A DNA stretch of 10,000 bases from the NCBI GenBank assembly GCA_009663005.1, contig CM018913.1, positions 20,051,628-20,061,627 on the forward strand, written 5' to 3'. Of this stretch, positions 1-8,379 are shown one piece after another. A model generated the notes under the pieces. It saw nothing but the letters and a program-made list of their open reading frames with translations, ran no database searches and had not been told where the DNA came from. Positions within the stretch are counted from its first letter, which is position 1, and the number at the start of each line of letters is the position of its first letter. A program made the position numbers and the translations under genes. The DNA comes from Actinidia chinensis. Its lineage: Eukaryota > Streptophyta > Magnoliopsida > Ericales > Actinidiaceae.

Positions 1-351
1 CACCCACGACAATTCACCTCCGCCACCGCTGCTACAGCGTGCTGCCGCCGCCACACCACCGCCACCACACCGCCTCTACCACCACCTCCTCCACCACCAA
101 CACCACCTCCTCCAGCGCCTACTCCTCATCCACCTACAATACCATCACTACCTGCTCCAGCATTGCTGCCTCCTCCACCACCACCACGACCACCACCTCC
201 ACGTCCTCCACCGCAACCACGACCTCTACCGCCTCCTCCTCAATCACCCCTACCACTTTTGCCACTACCACCGCCACCTCCTCTACCTCCAGCGCCACCA
301 CCACCTCTACCTCTACAACTACCACCACCACCTCTACCTCCACCTCCGCTG

Positions 352-690
352 CCTCAACAACTACCACCACCGCCACATCTGCAACCACAACTATCGCCAC
401 CTCCTCTTCCACCACCACCACCTCCTCCACCACTGCCTCCTCCACCTCTAACTTCACTTGCACCTTCACCACCACCACCACCTCCTTCACCATTGTCACC
501 TCCACCTCCATCTCCAACTCCACCTCCTTCACCATCACTACCACCACCACCACCTCAACAACTACCACCACTGCCACATCTGCAACCACAACCATCACCA
601 CCTCCTCTTCTACCACTACCACCACCTCCACCACCACTGCCGCCTCCACTTCTAACTTCACTTGCACCTTCACCACCACCACCACACATC
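352..690 (+). repeat. Tandem duplication of about 201-204 bp inside C-arm 0
   Basis: A stretch starting CCTCAACAACTACCACCA at 352 recurs at 553. The later landmark ACTTCACTTGCACCTTCACC occurs at 451 and at 655. The offsets of 201 and 204 bp show two diverged tandem copies differing by 3-bp indels and point substitutions. The second copy fades after about 690. The 3-bp indels reflect the triplet structure of the host repeat and do not by themselves argue for coding constraint. Confidence 0.8.
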
Positions 691-702
691 CTCCTTCAAA
701 TC

Positions 703-720
703 GGGGTTTTTTTTTTCCCC
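703..720. repeat. GGGG-T10-CCCC short inverted repeat
   Basis: Four G, ten T and four C sit in a row. A GGGG/CCCC stem with a T10 loop could form. It interrupts an otherwise G-free stretch. It is only a short perfect palindrome; no downstream gene exists for it to terminate, so I do not call it a terminator. Confidence 0.6.
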
Positions 721-935
721 AACCTCCACCCCCAACCCCACCTCCAACTCAACCCTCCTTACCATCACCATCACCACCCCTACCACCTCGACCTCCACCT
801 CCATTTCCACTGCCTCCACCACCTCTAGCACTATTGCCTCTACTACCATCACCACCATCACCTCCTCCACTACCTCCTCTACCACCGCCGCCACCTCTTC
901 CACCACCACCACCACATTTTCCACCACCACCACCT

Positions 936-965
936 GGGGTTTAGGGATTAGGTTTAGGGGTTAAG
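936..965 (+). repeat. Degenerate plant-type telomere-like sequence at the first strand switch
   Basis: GGGGTTTAGGGATTAGG followed by TTTAGGGGTTAAG contains exact TTTAGGG heptamers (the usual plant telomere repeat) mixed with variants. The run is about 30 bp and sits exactly where the top strand changes from C-rich to G-rich. It is followed by ATGGTGGTGGTGGAGGTAG, and the same order recurs at the second copy (1441-1478). It is an interstitial telomere-like tract, not a chromosome end. Confidence 0.7.
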
Positions 966-1152
966 ATGGTGGTGGTGGAGGTAGATGTGGTGGTGACGGT
1001 GGTGGAGGAGGCAGTGGCGGTGGTGTAGGGAGGCATGGAGGTGTTAGCGGCGGGGCGGAAAGGGAAAGGACAGAAGGAGGGAGGGTGGGGGGGAGGAAAG
1101 GGAGGACGGTGGTGGCAGTGGTGGAGAGCGATGGTGGATGAGGCTGTGGTGG
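966..1152 (-). repeat. G-rich arm 1 (GGT/GGA repeats; C-rich on the minus strand)
   Basis: The top strand is GGTGGTGGAGG-type repeat, the reverse complement in character of the flanking C-rich arms. It contains a polypurine core at about 1056-1106. The last part (GAGAGCGATGGTGGATGAGG) matches the end of G-rich arm 2 (GAGAGCGATGGCGGACGAGG), showing that the two arms are homologous and not merely of similar composition. This arm is about 187 bp, compared with about 334 bp for arm 2. Confidence 0.85.
1079..1102 (+). other. Candidate G-quadruplex motif
   Basis: G-runs at 1079-1081, 1083-1085 and 1087-1093 (seven G), then 1100-1102, are separated by loops of one to six bases. This meets the common G3+N1-7 pattern with very short loops. 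It lies in the polypurine core of G-rich arm 1. The call rests only on base pattern; folding is inferred. Confidence 0.55.
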
Positions 1153-1440
1153 TTGGCCACCTCCACCTCCACGTCATCAACGTCCTCCACCGCCACCACC
1201 ACCACTACCCTTGCCACCAGCATCTCCACCACCACCTCCTCCTCCACCATCGCCACCACCACCTTTACCTCCACACCCACCACCATCGCATCCTCCATCA
1301 TCACCACCTCCTCCATTACCACCACCACCACCACCACCACTTGTTAATCCTCCACCGCCACTACTTCATCTACCACCACCACCATCGCTTCATCCAACTC
1401 TTCCACCACCATCACCTCTTCCACCGCCACCACCACCACC
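1153..1440 (+). repeat. C-rich arm 1
   Basis: It starts at the switch sequence TTGGCCACCTCCACCTCC and continues as CCA/CCT/CCG repeats. The start matches the start of C-rich arm 2 (1812 onward). The internal landmark TAATCCTCCACCGCCAC at 1345 matches 2133 in arm 2. It ends with CCACCACCACCACCTAGGG, where the second telomere-like tract begins. Stop-free frames here translate to Pro/His/Thr low-complexity strings without any start context or domain. Confidence 0.85.
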
Positions 1441-1478
1441 TAGGGTTTGGGGATTAGGTTTAGGGGTTAGGGGTTAAG
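1441..1478 (+). repeat. Second degenerate telomere-like sequence at a strand switch
   Basis: TAGGGTTTGGGGATTAGG followed by TTTAGGGGTTAGGGGTTAAG again mixes TTTAGGG heptamers with variants, slightly longer than the copy at 936-965. It is followed by the same ATGGTGGTGGTGGAGGTAG. G-runs at 1443-1445, 1449-1452, 1463-1466 and 1470-1473 also make it a loose G-quadruplex candidate with one long loop. The conserved position at the C-rich to G-rich switch argues that it is part of the repeated unit. Confidence 0.7.
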
Positions 1479-1812
1479 ATGGTGGTGGTGGAGGTAGAGG
1501 TGGTAGTGGCGGTGGTGGAGGCGGCGGTGGCGATAAAGGTGGTGGTAGAGGTAGAGGTGGTGGTGGCAGAGGCAGTGACGGTGGAGGTGGTCGTAGAGGA
1601 GGTGGTAGTGGTGGAGGTGGTGGTAGAGGTAGAGGAGGTGGTGGCAGAGGCAGAGAAAGGGAAGGGGAGGGGGGTAGGAAGGAAGAGAGGAGGGGGTAGT
1701 GGTGGAGGGGTGGTAGAGGTTAGAGGAGGTGGAGGTAGAGGTAGCGATGGTGGTGGAGGCAGAGGAGGAGGTGGCGGTGGTGGAGAGCGATGGCGGACGA
1801 GGCAATGGTGAT
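1479..1812 (-). repeat. G-rich arm 2
   Basis: GGTGGTGGAGG-type repeats with GGTAGAGGTGG variations and a polypurine stretch at about 1647-1703 with several G-runs of three to six. It is longer than arm 1 by about 147 bp, consistent with internal expansion. The 3' end is homologous to that of arm 1 and leads directly into the TTGGCCACCTCC switch sequence. Confidence 0.85.
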
Positions 1813-1867
1813 TGGCCACCTCCACCTCCACATCGTCAACGTCCTCCAACGCTACCGCTACCACCAC

Positions 1868-1993
1868 CACCACCTCTACCACCATCGCCTCCTCAACCAC
1901 CACCCCTACCCTTGCCACCAGCATCTCCGACACCACCTCTACCACCATCGCCTCCTCAACCACCACCCCTACCCTTGCCACCAGCATCTCCGA
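1868..1993 (+). repeat. Perfect 63-bp tandem duplication
   Basis: The 63 bp at 1868-1930, starting CACCACCTCTACCACCATCG, are repeated without any change at 1931-1993. The first 10 bases of a third copy follow at 1994-2003. Lack of divergence marks it as one of the youngest rearrangements in the C-rich block. Confidence 0.9.
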
Positions 1994-2229
1994 CACCACC
2001 TCTTCCTCAACAATTGCCACCATCTCCACCTCCTCCTCCTTTTCTGCCACCTCCACCACCACCTCTACCTCCACACCCACCACCACCGCATCCTCTATCA
2101 TCGCCACCTACTCCACTACCACCACCACCGTTTAATCCTCCACCGCCACCGCTTCATCCACCACCACCATCCCTTCACCCACCTCTTCTACCAACAACAC
2201 CTCCTCCACCGCCACCGCCACCGCCACCG

Positions 2230-2840
2230 CCATCGCTACCCTTATCTGCACGACTACCACCACCATCGCCTTCTCCACCGCCACGTTCACCTCTTCCATT
2301 GTCGCCGCCACCACCTCCTCCTCCATCGTCACCTTCACCGTAACCACCGCCAAAACCACGACCTCAACCTTTAACATCGCCTCCATCACCACCACCACTT
2401 CAACCACCGGTGCCTCCTTCACCACCACCGTCGCCACCACCACCATCGCCTCCGCCACCAACTCCACTACCGCCACCACTACCTCCTTCAGCATCGCTGC
2501 CTCCTCCACCTCCAATACCACCACCACCTTCTCTGGCACCGGCTCCTCTTCCACCAACACCACCAACACCTCCTCCACTATCGCCATCGCTACCCTCATT
2601 TGCACCACTACCACAACCACCGCCTCCTTCGCCGCCACGTTCACCTCTTCCATCGATGCCGCTACCACCACCTCCTCCTCCATCGTCACCTTCACCGCAA
2701 CCACCGCCGCCACCTTCACTACAACCACTGCCAAAACCACCACCTCCACCATCAATATCGCCTCCACCTCCACCACACCACCACCATCGTCACCACTTCA
2801 ACCACCGGTGCCTCCTTCACCACCACCGCCACCATCATCA
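2230..2840 (+). repeat. Two diverged copies of a segment of about 210-250 bp within C-arm 2
   Basis: CCACGTTCACCTCTTCCAT occurs at 2281 and 2635 (offset 354). CTTCAACCACCGGTGCCTCC occurs at 2398 and 2796 (offset 398). CCTCCTCCATCGTCACC is also shared. The change in offset shows about 44 bp gained in the second copy between the two landmarks. Copies cover roughly 2230-2440 and 2585-2840. Confidence 0.75.
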
Positions 2841-2897
2841 CCACCATCGCCTCCGCCACCACCTCTGCTACCACCACCACTACCTCCACCACCACTA

Positions 2898-3765
2898 CCT
2901 ACGCGGGCCAAAATTAAAAAGTTCACAAAGGCCCGGGACCCAAGTGTAGTTTTAAAAGCTTTAGGGGCAAACTATAAATATAAAAACATCCCAGCATAAA
3001 AATGTAATTTTTAAAAAATAAAAAACTTGGGGGAGACTAAATTGAAAAAATTCAGAAAGATCAGGGAGTAAATTATAATTTAATAACTTTAGGGGAAAAC
3101 TATAAATATCAAAAAACTAAGGGTCCAAACTATAATTTTAAAAACTTGAACCTTGGGGAACTAAAATTAAAAAATTCATAAAGATCATGGGCCAAAGTAC
3201 AATTTTAAAAACTTTAGAAAGCAAACTGTAAAAATCTAAAAGTTCAGGGAACAAACTATAACTTTCAAAATCATAAACCTCGGGGCAGTAAATTGAAAAA
3301 ATTCAGAAAGGTTATTGAACAAAGTATAATTTTAAAAACATTAGGATTAAACTATAAATATAAAAAATATAAGGGACCAAACTATAATTTTTAAAACTTA
3401 AACCTTAGAAGAACTAAATTCAAAAAATTCAAAAAGACCAGAACCAAAGTATAATTCGAATAACTTTAGGGGGCAAGCTAAAAATATCAAAAGATTAAGG
3501 AACCACAGTATAATTTTTAAACACTTAGGGAATAAAACTCAAATCGTCACATATATATCCAGAAAGAAAGAAAATCTTGGGAGATTAAATCGAAAAAATT
3601 CAAATAGCCCAGGGATTAAAGTATAATTTTAAAACCTTTAGAAAAAAATTGTAAATATCAAATAGTTTAGGGACCAAACTATAATTTTCAAACACATAAA
3701 CCTTGGGGGACTAAATTGAAAAAATTCAAAATGGCTAGGGGCCCAAGTGTAATTTTAAAACCTTT
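2898..3765 (+). repeat. Segmental copy of 6206-7074 (about 870 bp)
   Basis: Landmarks keep a near-constant offset of about 3307-3309 bp: CCTACGCGGGCC at 2898 and 6206, AATCGTC at 3542 and 6849, AAAACCTTT at 3757 and 7066. Monomer order and variants such as GAACCTT, AAAGATCATGG, CCTTAGAAGAACTAAATTC and AGACCAGAACCAAAGTA match through the whole stretch. This is an older, longer unit than the 785-bp one, with visible substitutions throughout. Confidence 0.8.
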
Positions 3766-4012
3766 GGGTCGCAAATTGTAAATTTCAAAAAGTTTAGGGA
3801 TCAAACTATAATTTTCAAAAACTTAAACCTTGGGGCACTAATTTGAAAAAGTTAAAAAAGGCTTGGGACCCAAGTGTAATTTTTAAAACTTTTGGGGTAA
3901 ACTATAAATATAAAAAAAATTAAGGACCAAACTGTAATTTTCAAAAACTTAAACCATGAGGACTAATTTGAAAAAATTCAGAAAGGCTAGGGACCAAAGT
4001 ATAATTTTTTAA
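3757..4012 (+). repeat. Segmental copy of 7561-7816 (about 255 bp)
   Basis: GCAAA(C/T)TGTAA at 3771 and 7575, and AAACCATGAGGACTAATTTG at 3951 and 7755, share an exact offset of 3804 bp. Variants unique to this piece, such as TTTTGGGGTAAACTATAAAT and CATGAGGACTAATTTG, occur in both. It directly continues the copy at 2898-3765, but the offset jumps by about 496 bp, showing that the right-hand copy gained extra monomers at about 7075-7560. Confidence 0.8.
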
Positions 4013-4352
4013 ATTTCAGGGGTAAACTATTAATATAAAAAAATTAGGGACCAAACTGTAATTTTTAAAAATTTAAACCTTAGGAGGACTAAATTAAAAA
4101 AATTCAGAAAGAACCAGAGCCAAAGTATAATTCTAATAACTTTAGGGGGCAAACTGAAAATACCAAAAAATTAAGGAACCAAAATATAATTTTTAGAAAC
4201 TGAGAGAATAAATCCCAAAACGTCGCATATATATATCCGAAAAGAAAGAAAATCTTGGGAGATTAAATCGAAAAAAAAAATTCAAAAAAGCTAGGGACCA
4301 AAATGTAATTTTATAAACTTTAGAAAGCAAATTGTAAATATCAAAAAGTCTA

Positions 4353-6700
4353 GGAACCAATCATTAATTTTTTAAACTTATGAAACAAAACAGCAATTCT
4401 TCCATATATCTCCGGAATGAAAGAAAACATTGGGGACTAAATTTAAAAAATTCGGAAAGGCTAGGGACCATAGTATAATCTTAAAAATTTTAGAGGGCAA
4501 ACTATAAATATTGAAAAGTCCAGAGACTAAATTGCAATTTCCAAAAACTTAAATCTTTGGGTGAATAAACTCCAATTTTCAAAACTTTTAGGATAAAACT
4601 TCAATCCTTGCATATATATCCGAATAGAAAGAAAACCTACGCGGGCCAAAATTAAAAAGTTCATAAAGGCCCGGGACCCAAGTGTAGTTTTAAAAGCTTT
4701 AGGGGCAACTATAAATATAAAAAAATCCAGCATAAAAATGTAATTTTTTTAAAACTTAAACCTTGGGGGACTAAATTAAAAAAATTCAAAAACATCAGGG
4801 ACCAAATTATAATTTTAATAACTTCAGGGGCAAACTATAGATATCAAAAAACTAGGGTCCAAACTATAATTTTTTAAATACTTGAACCTTGGGGGGAACT
4901 AAATTAAAAAAATTCAAAAACATCAGGGACCAAATTATAATTTTAATAACTTCAGGGGCAAACTATAGATATCAAAAAACTAAGGGTCCAAACTGTAATT
5001 TTCAAAAACTTAAACCTTGGGGGACTAAATTGAAAAAATTCAGAAAGGTTAGGGAACAAAGTATAATTTTAAAACATCAGGAGTAAACTATAAATATAAA
5101 AAACATAAGGGACCAAACTGTAATTTTTAAAACTTACGGGACCAATCATTAATTTTTTAAACTTATGAAACAAAACTGCAATTCTTGCATATATCTCCGG
5201 AATGAAAGAAAACATTGGGGACTAAATTTAAAAAATTCAGAAAGGCTAGGGACCATAGTATAATCTTAAAAATTTTAGAGGGCAAACTATAAATATTAAA
5301 AAGTCCAGGTTCCAAATGGCAATTTCCAAAAACTTAAATCTTTGGGTGAATAAACTCCAATTTTCAAAACTTTTAGGATAAAACTTCAATCCTTGCATAT
5401 ATATCCGAATAGAAAGAAAACCTACGCGGGCCAAAATTAAAAAGTTCATAAAGGCCCGGGACCCAAGTGTAGTTTTAAAAGCTTTAGGGGCAAACTATAA
5501 ATATAAAAAAATCCAAGCATAAAAATGTAATTTTTTAAAACTTAAACCTTGGGGGACTAAATTAAAAAAATTCAAAAACATCAGGGACCAAATTATAATT
5601 TTAATAACTTCAGGGGCAAACTATAGATATCAAAAAACTAAGGGTCCAAACTATAATTTTTAAATACTTGAACCTTGGGGGGACTAAAATTAAAAAATTC
5701 ATAAAGATCATGGACCAAAGTACAATTTTAAAAACTTTAGAAAGCAAACTGTAAAATCTAAAAGTTTAGGGACCAAACTGTAACTTTCAAAAATATAAAT
5801 CTCGGGGAACTAAATTGAAAAAATTCAGAAAGGTTAGGGAACAAAGTATAATTTTAAAACATCAGGAGTAAACTATAAATATAAAAAACATAAGGGACCA
5901 AACTGTAATTTTTAAAACTTACGGGACCAATCATTAATTTTTTAAACTTATGAAACAAAACTGCAATTCTTGCATATATCTCCGGAATGAAAGAAAACAT
6001 TGGGGACTAAATTTAAAAAATTCAGAAAGGCTAGGGACCATAGTATAATCTTAAAAATTTTAGAGGGCAAACTATAAATATTAAAAAGTCCAGGTTCCAA
6101 ATGGCAATTTCCAAAAACTTAAATCTTTGGGTGAATAAACTCCAATTTTCAAAACTTTTAGGACAAAACTTCAATCCTCGCATATATATCCAAATAGAAA
6201 GAAAACCTACGCGGGCCAAAATTAAAAAGTTCACAAAGGCCCGGGACCCAAGTGTAGTTTTAAAAATTTTAGGGGCAAACTATAAATATAAAAAAATCCA
6301 AGCATAAAAATGTAATTTTTCAAAACTTAAACCTTGGGGGGACTAAATTGAAAAAATTCAAAAAGATCAGGGACCAAATTATAATTTTAATAACTTTAGG
6401 GGCAAACTATAGATATCAAAAAACTAAGGGTCCAAACTATAATTTTTAAATACTTGAACCTTAGGGGGATTAAAATTAAAAAATTCATAAAGATCATGGA
6501 CCAAAGTACAATTTTAAAAACTTTAGGAAGCAAATAGTAAAATCTAAAAGTTTAGGGACCAAACTGTAATTTTCAAAAATATAAATCTCGGAGCACTAAA
6601 TTAAAAAAATTCAAAAAGGTTAGGGAACAAAGTATAATTTTAAAAACATCATGAGTAAACTAAAAATATAAAAAACATAAGGGACCAAACTATAATTTCT
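4353..6700 (+). repeat. Higher-order repeat with exact 785-bp period
   Basis: CCTACGCGGGCCAAAATTAA starts at 4636, 5421 and 6206, exactly 785 bp apart. TCATTAATTTTTTAAAC starts at 4361, 5146 and 5931, again exactly 785 bp apart. So there are two full units (4636-5420, 5421-6205), a left partial unit (about 4353-4635) and a right partial unit (6206 to about 6700). The last 340 bp of the two full units differ at only about three positions that I can see, while the third unit start is more diverged. Left of about 4353 and right of about 6700 the sequence departs from the 785-bp unit into other monomer variants. Confidence 0.9.
4770..4982 (+). repeat. Two adjacent monomers with an identical 85-bp core inside the first 785-bp unit
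   Basis: Bases 4770-4854 and 4898-4982 are identical over about 85 bp, with an offset of 128 bp. Elsewhere adjacent monomers in the array are clearly diverged. In the second 785-bp unit the corresponding second monomer is a different variant (ATAAAGATCATGGACCAAAG at 5701 onward), which is also the variant in the 2898 and 6206 copies. The first unit therefore carries a replaced monomer. Confidence 0.8.
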
Positions 6701-6723
6701 AAAACTTAAACCTTAGAAGAACT

Positions 6724-7447
6724 AAATTCAAAAAATTCAAAGAGACCAGAACCAAAGTATAATTCGAATAACTTTAGGGGCAAGCTGAAAATACCAAAAA
6801 ATTATGGAACCAAACTATATTTTTTAAACATTTAGGGAATAAAACTCAAATCGTCGCATATATATTCGGAAAGAAAGAAAATCTTGGGAGATTATATCGG
6901 AAAAATTCAGAAAGCCTAGGGATCAAAGTATAATTTTAAAACTTTTAGAAAAAAAAACTATAAATATCAAATAGTTCAGGGACCAAAATGTAATTTTCAA
7001 AAACTTAAACCTTGGGGAACTAAATTGAAAAAATTCAAAAAGGCTAGGGACCCAATTGCAATTTTAAAACCTTTCTATAATTTTAAATTGAAAAAATTCA
7101 AAAAGACCAGAACCAAAGTATAATTCTAATAACTTCAGGGGGCAAGATAAAAATACCAAAAAATTAAGGAACCAAAGTATAATTTTTAAAAACATAGGGA
7201 ATGAAACTTAAATCGTCGCATATATATCCAGAAAGAAAGAAAATCTTGGGAGATTAAATCGAAAAAATTCAAAAAGCCTAGAGATCAAAGTAGAATTTTA
7301 AAACATTTAGGCAAAAAACTGTAAATATAAAAAAGTTCAGGGACCAAACTATAATTTTTAAAAATTAACCCAACCTAGGGGACTAAATTGAAAAAATTCA
7401 GAAAGGCTAAGGACCCAAGTCGAATTTTAAAAAAATTAAAACCTTAG
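6724..7447 (+). repeat. Tandem duplication of about 362 bp
   Basis: The block with AGACCAGAACCAAAGTATAA, the TCGTCGCATATATAT landmark and the GGGAGATTA sequence occurs at 6724-7085 and again at 7086 to about 7447. AATCGTCGCATATATAT falls at 6849 and 7211 (offset 362). The junction near 7071-7090 reads CTTTCTATAATTTTAAATTG, a break in normal monomer phase. This duplication accounts for most of the extra sequence in the right-hand segmental copy. Confidence 0.7.
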
Positions 7448-8037
7448 GCTCAAATTATAATATAAAAGTCAGGGACCAACGTAATTTTTAAAAAACCTTA
7501 AATCTTGGGGGGACCCAAATGAAAAATTCCGAAAGCTTCTTGGGACCCTAGTGTAATTTTAAAACCTTTAGGCCGCAAACTGTAAGTATCAAAAAGTTAA
7601 GGGACCAAACTGTAATTTTCAAAAACTTAAACCTTGGGGCACTAAATTGAAAAAGTTAAGAAAGGCTAGGGACCCAAGTGTAATTTTTAAAACTTTTGGG
7701 GTAAACTATAAATATAAAAAAAATTAAGGACCAAACTGTAATTTTCAAAAACTTAAACCATGAGGACTAATTTGAAAAAATTCAGAAAGGCTAGGGACCA
7801 AAGTATAATATAAAAATTTTGGGAAACAAACTATAAAAATGAAAAAGTTCAGGGACCAAACTAGAATTTTCAAAAATTTAAACATCGGGACACTAAATTG
7901 AAAAAATTCAGAAAGGTTAGGCACCAAAGTATAATTTTAAAATCTTCAGGAGTAAAATATAAATATAAAAAACATCAGGGACCAAACTGTAATTTCTAAA
8001 AACTTAAAACTTTGGAGAACTATATTAAAAAAAATCA

Positions 8038-8046
8038 AAAAAACTA
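8038..8046 (+). repeat. Left 9-bp target-site duplication (AAAAAACTA)
   Basis: AAAAAACTA directly precedes the left transposon end GGGAT and is repeated directly after the right end at 9003-9011. Nine bases is the typical target duplication length of Mutator-like elements. Part of the match is a run of A, but CTA extends it beyond homopolymer, and the fusion of the two flanks restores a normal array monomer. Confidence 0.8.
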
Positions 8047-8379
8047 GGGATAATTTTACCTACACCCCCTAAGGTTTCTCATAATGGCATTGACCTCCCC
8101 TATGGTTTTGAAAATGGCACTGGACCCCCCTGTCATAGCAAAAATGGGCCATTGTATACCCCTGACCCTCCACCCCACCGCACCCACCCCGCGATTTTTT
8201 TAAGATTTTTTTTTAGTTTTTTGCTTTTGAATCATTTTTCTTTATTTTTTTAATCAATTTATTTATTTTTAATCAGTTTTTTTTGGATAAATAATTTTTT
8301 TATTACATGTTTGTGTTTTTTTTAGTTTTGTTTTTTTTATTAATTGATTTTTAATAAAAAATAATAAAAATAAAAATTT
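8047..8379 (+). repeat. Left terminal inverted repeat of the MULE-like element
   Basis: Outer part 8047-8195 pairs with the right end through blocks such as GGGAT, TTACCTA, ACCCC, CTATGGTTTT, TACCCCTGACCC and CCCCGCGATTT. Inner part pairs through TTTTTTGGATAA(A/G)TAATTTTTTT, split here into shorter matches, and TATGTTTGTGT-like sequence. Within it, AATGGCATTGACC at 8083 and AATGGCACTGGACC at 8113 form a 30-bp subrepeat. Similarity fades after about 8379. Confidence 0.75.

Larger units (their letters stand above)
1..935 (+). repeat. C-rich trinucleotide repeat block (C-arm 0), open at the left window edge
   Basis: The top strand is almost only C, A and T, made of interspersed CCA, CCT, CAC and CCG triplets with very few G residues. 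It reads as a degenerate microsatellite or minisatellite, not as a gene. Stop codons cannot easily form from these triplets, so several frames stay open for hundreds of codons and give Thr/Ser-rich, Pro-rich or His-rich strings on the plus strand and Val/Glu-rich strings on the minus strand. The block ends at a telomere-like motif where the strand bias flips. Its 3' end (CCACCACCACCACCT) matches the end of the C-rich arm at 1425-1441, so I read it as the preceding copy of the same large unit, with its left part outside the window. Confidence 0.9.
1813..2897 (+). repeat. C-rich arm 2, ending at the junction with the AT-rich array
   Basis: CCA/CCT/CCG-rich repeat sharing landmarks with arm 1: the switch sequence, CCCTTGCCACCAGCATCTCC near 1910 (near 1206 in arm 1), and TAATCCTCCACCGCCAC at 2133. 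It is much longer than arm 1 and holds the 63-bp and 354-398-bp duplications listed separately. It stops abruptly at about 2897, where ACCTACGCGGG begins the AT-rich array, instead of running into a telomere-like tract as the other two C-rich arms do. Confidence 0.85.
2898..8046 (+). repeat. AT-rich hierarchical tandem array (left part)
   Basis: The sequence is a continuous succession of GGGAC(C/T)AAA(C/T)T-(A/G)TAATTTT-type subrepeats about 27-36 bp apart. Four subrepeats make a monomer of about 126 bp; for example, the ACTAA(A/T)TT phase mark falls at 7382, 7513, 7641, 7766, 7892 and 8019, with ACC at 7513 and ACTATATT at 8019 as variants. Monomers are diverged and group into larger units. 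Only short open frames of about 60-70 codons occur, and these repeat because the DNA repeats. I see no gene, promoter or RNA in it. It is probably a satellite-like or minisatellite array of a plant genome; I cannot tie it to a named satellite family. Confidence 0.9.

Noticed and set aside
39..944. 301-codon open frame rich in Thr, Ser and Pro on the plus strand
   Set aside because: CCA/CCT/CAC triplets cannot readily form stops, so overlapping frames are open on both strands. The product is low-complexity with no signal peptide, domain or conserved motif, and the frame runs into the telomere-like tract.
936..965. A true chromosome end or telomere
   Set aside because: Only about 30-38 bp of degenerate heptamers, present twice and flanked by other repeats on both sides; interstitial.
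134..2776. Val/Glu-rich open frames on the minus strand
   Set aside because: They are simple reverse-strand translations of the same CCA/CCT repeats and show no coding signature.
1729..2949. Proline-rich open frames that might be extensin or hydroxyproline-rich glycoproteins
   Set aside because: No regular Ser-Pro4 periodicity, no Tyr cross-link motifs and no signal peptide. The frames cross the G-rich to C-rich switch, or run into the AT-rich array, and follow the DNA repeat instead.
4889..5086. Short plus-strand open frame of 65 codons, and a similar one at 6101-6307
   Set aside because: Lysine/asparagine-rich translation of AT-rich monomers spanning monomer borders; of the length expected by chance in such DNA.
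4527..6234. Recurrent minus-strand open frames of about 67 codons (around 4527-4733, 5246-5449, 6031-6234)
   Set aside because: They recur because the 785-bp DNA unit recurs. Two of them lie exactly 785 bp apart, the sequence has no domain, and ends differ by single indels, so there is no evidence of selection on the frame.
2898..8046. CRISPR array, because of regularly spaced short repeats
   Set aside because: There are no unique spacers: the sequence between repeats is itself repeated and diverged, spacing varies from 27 to 36 bp, and no cas gene is present. The plant-like context also argues against it.
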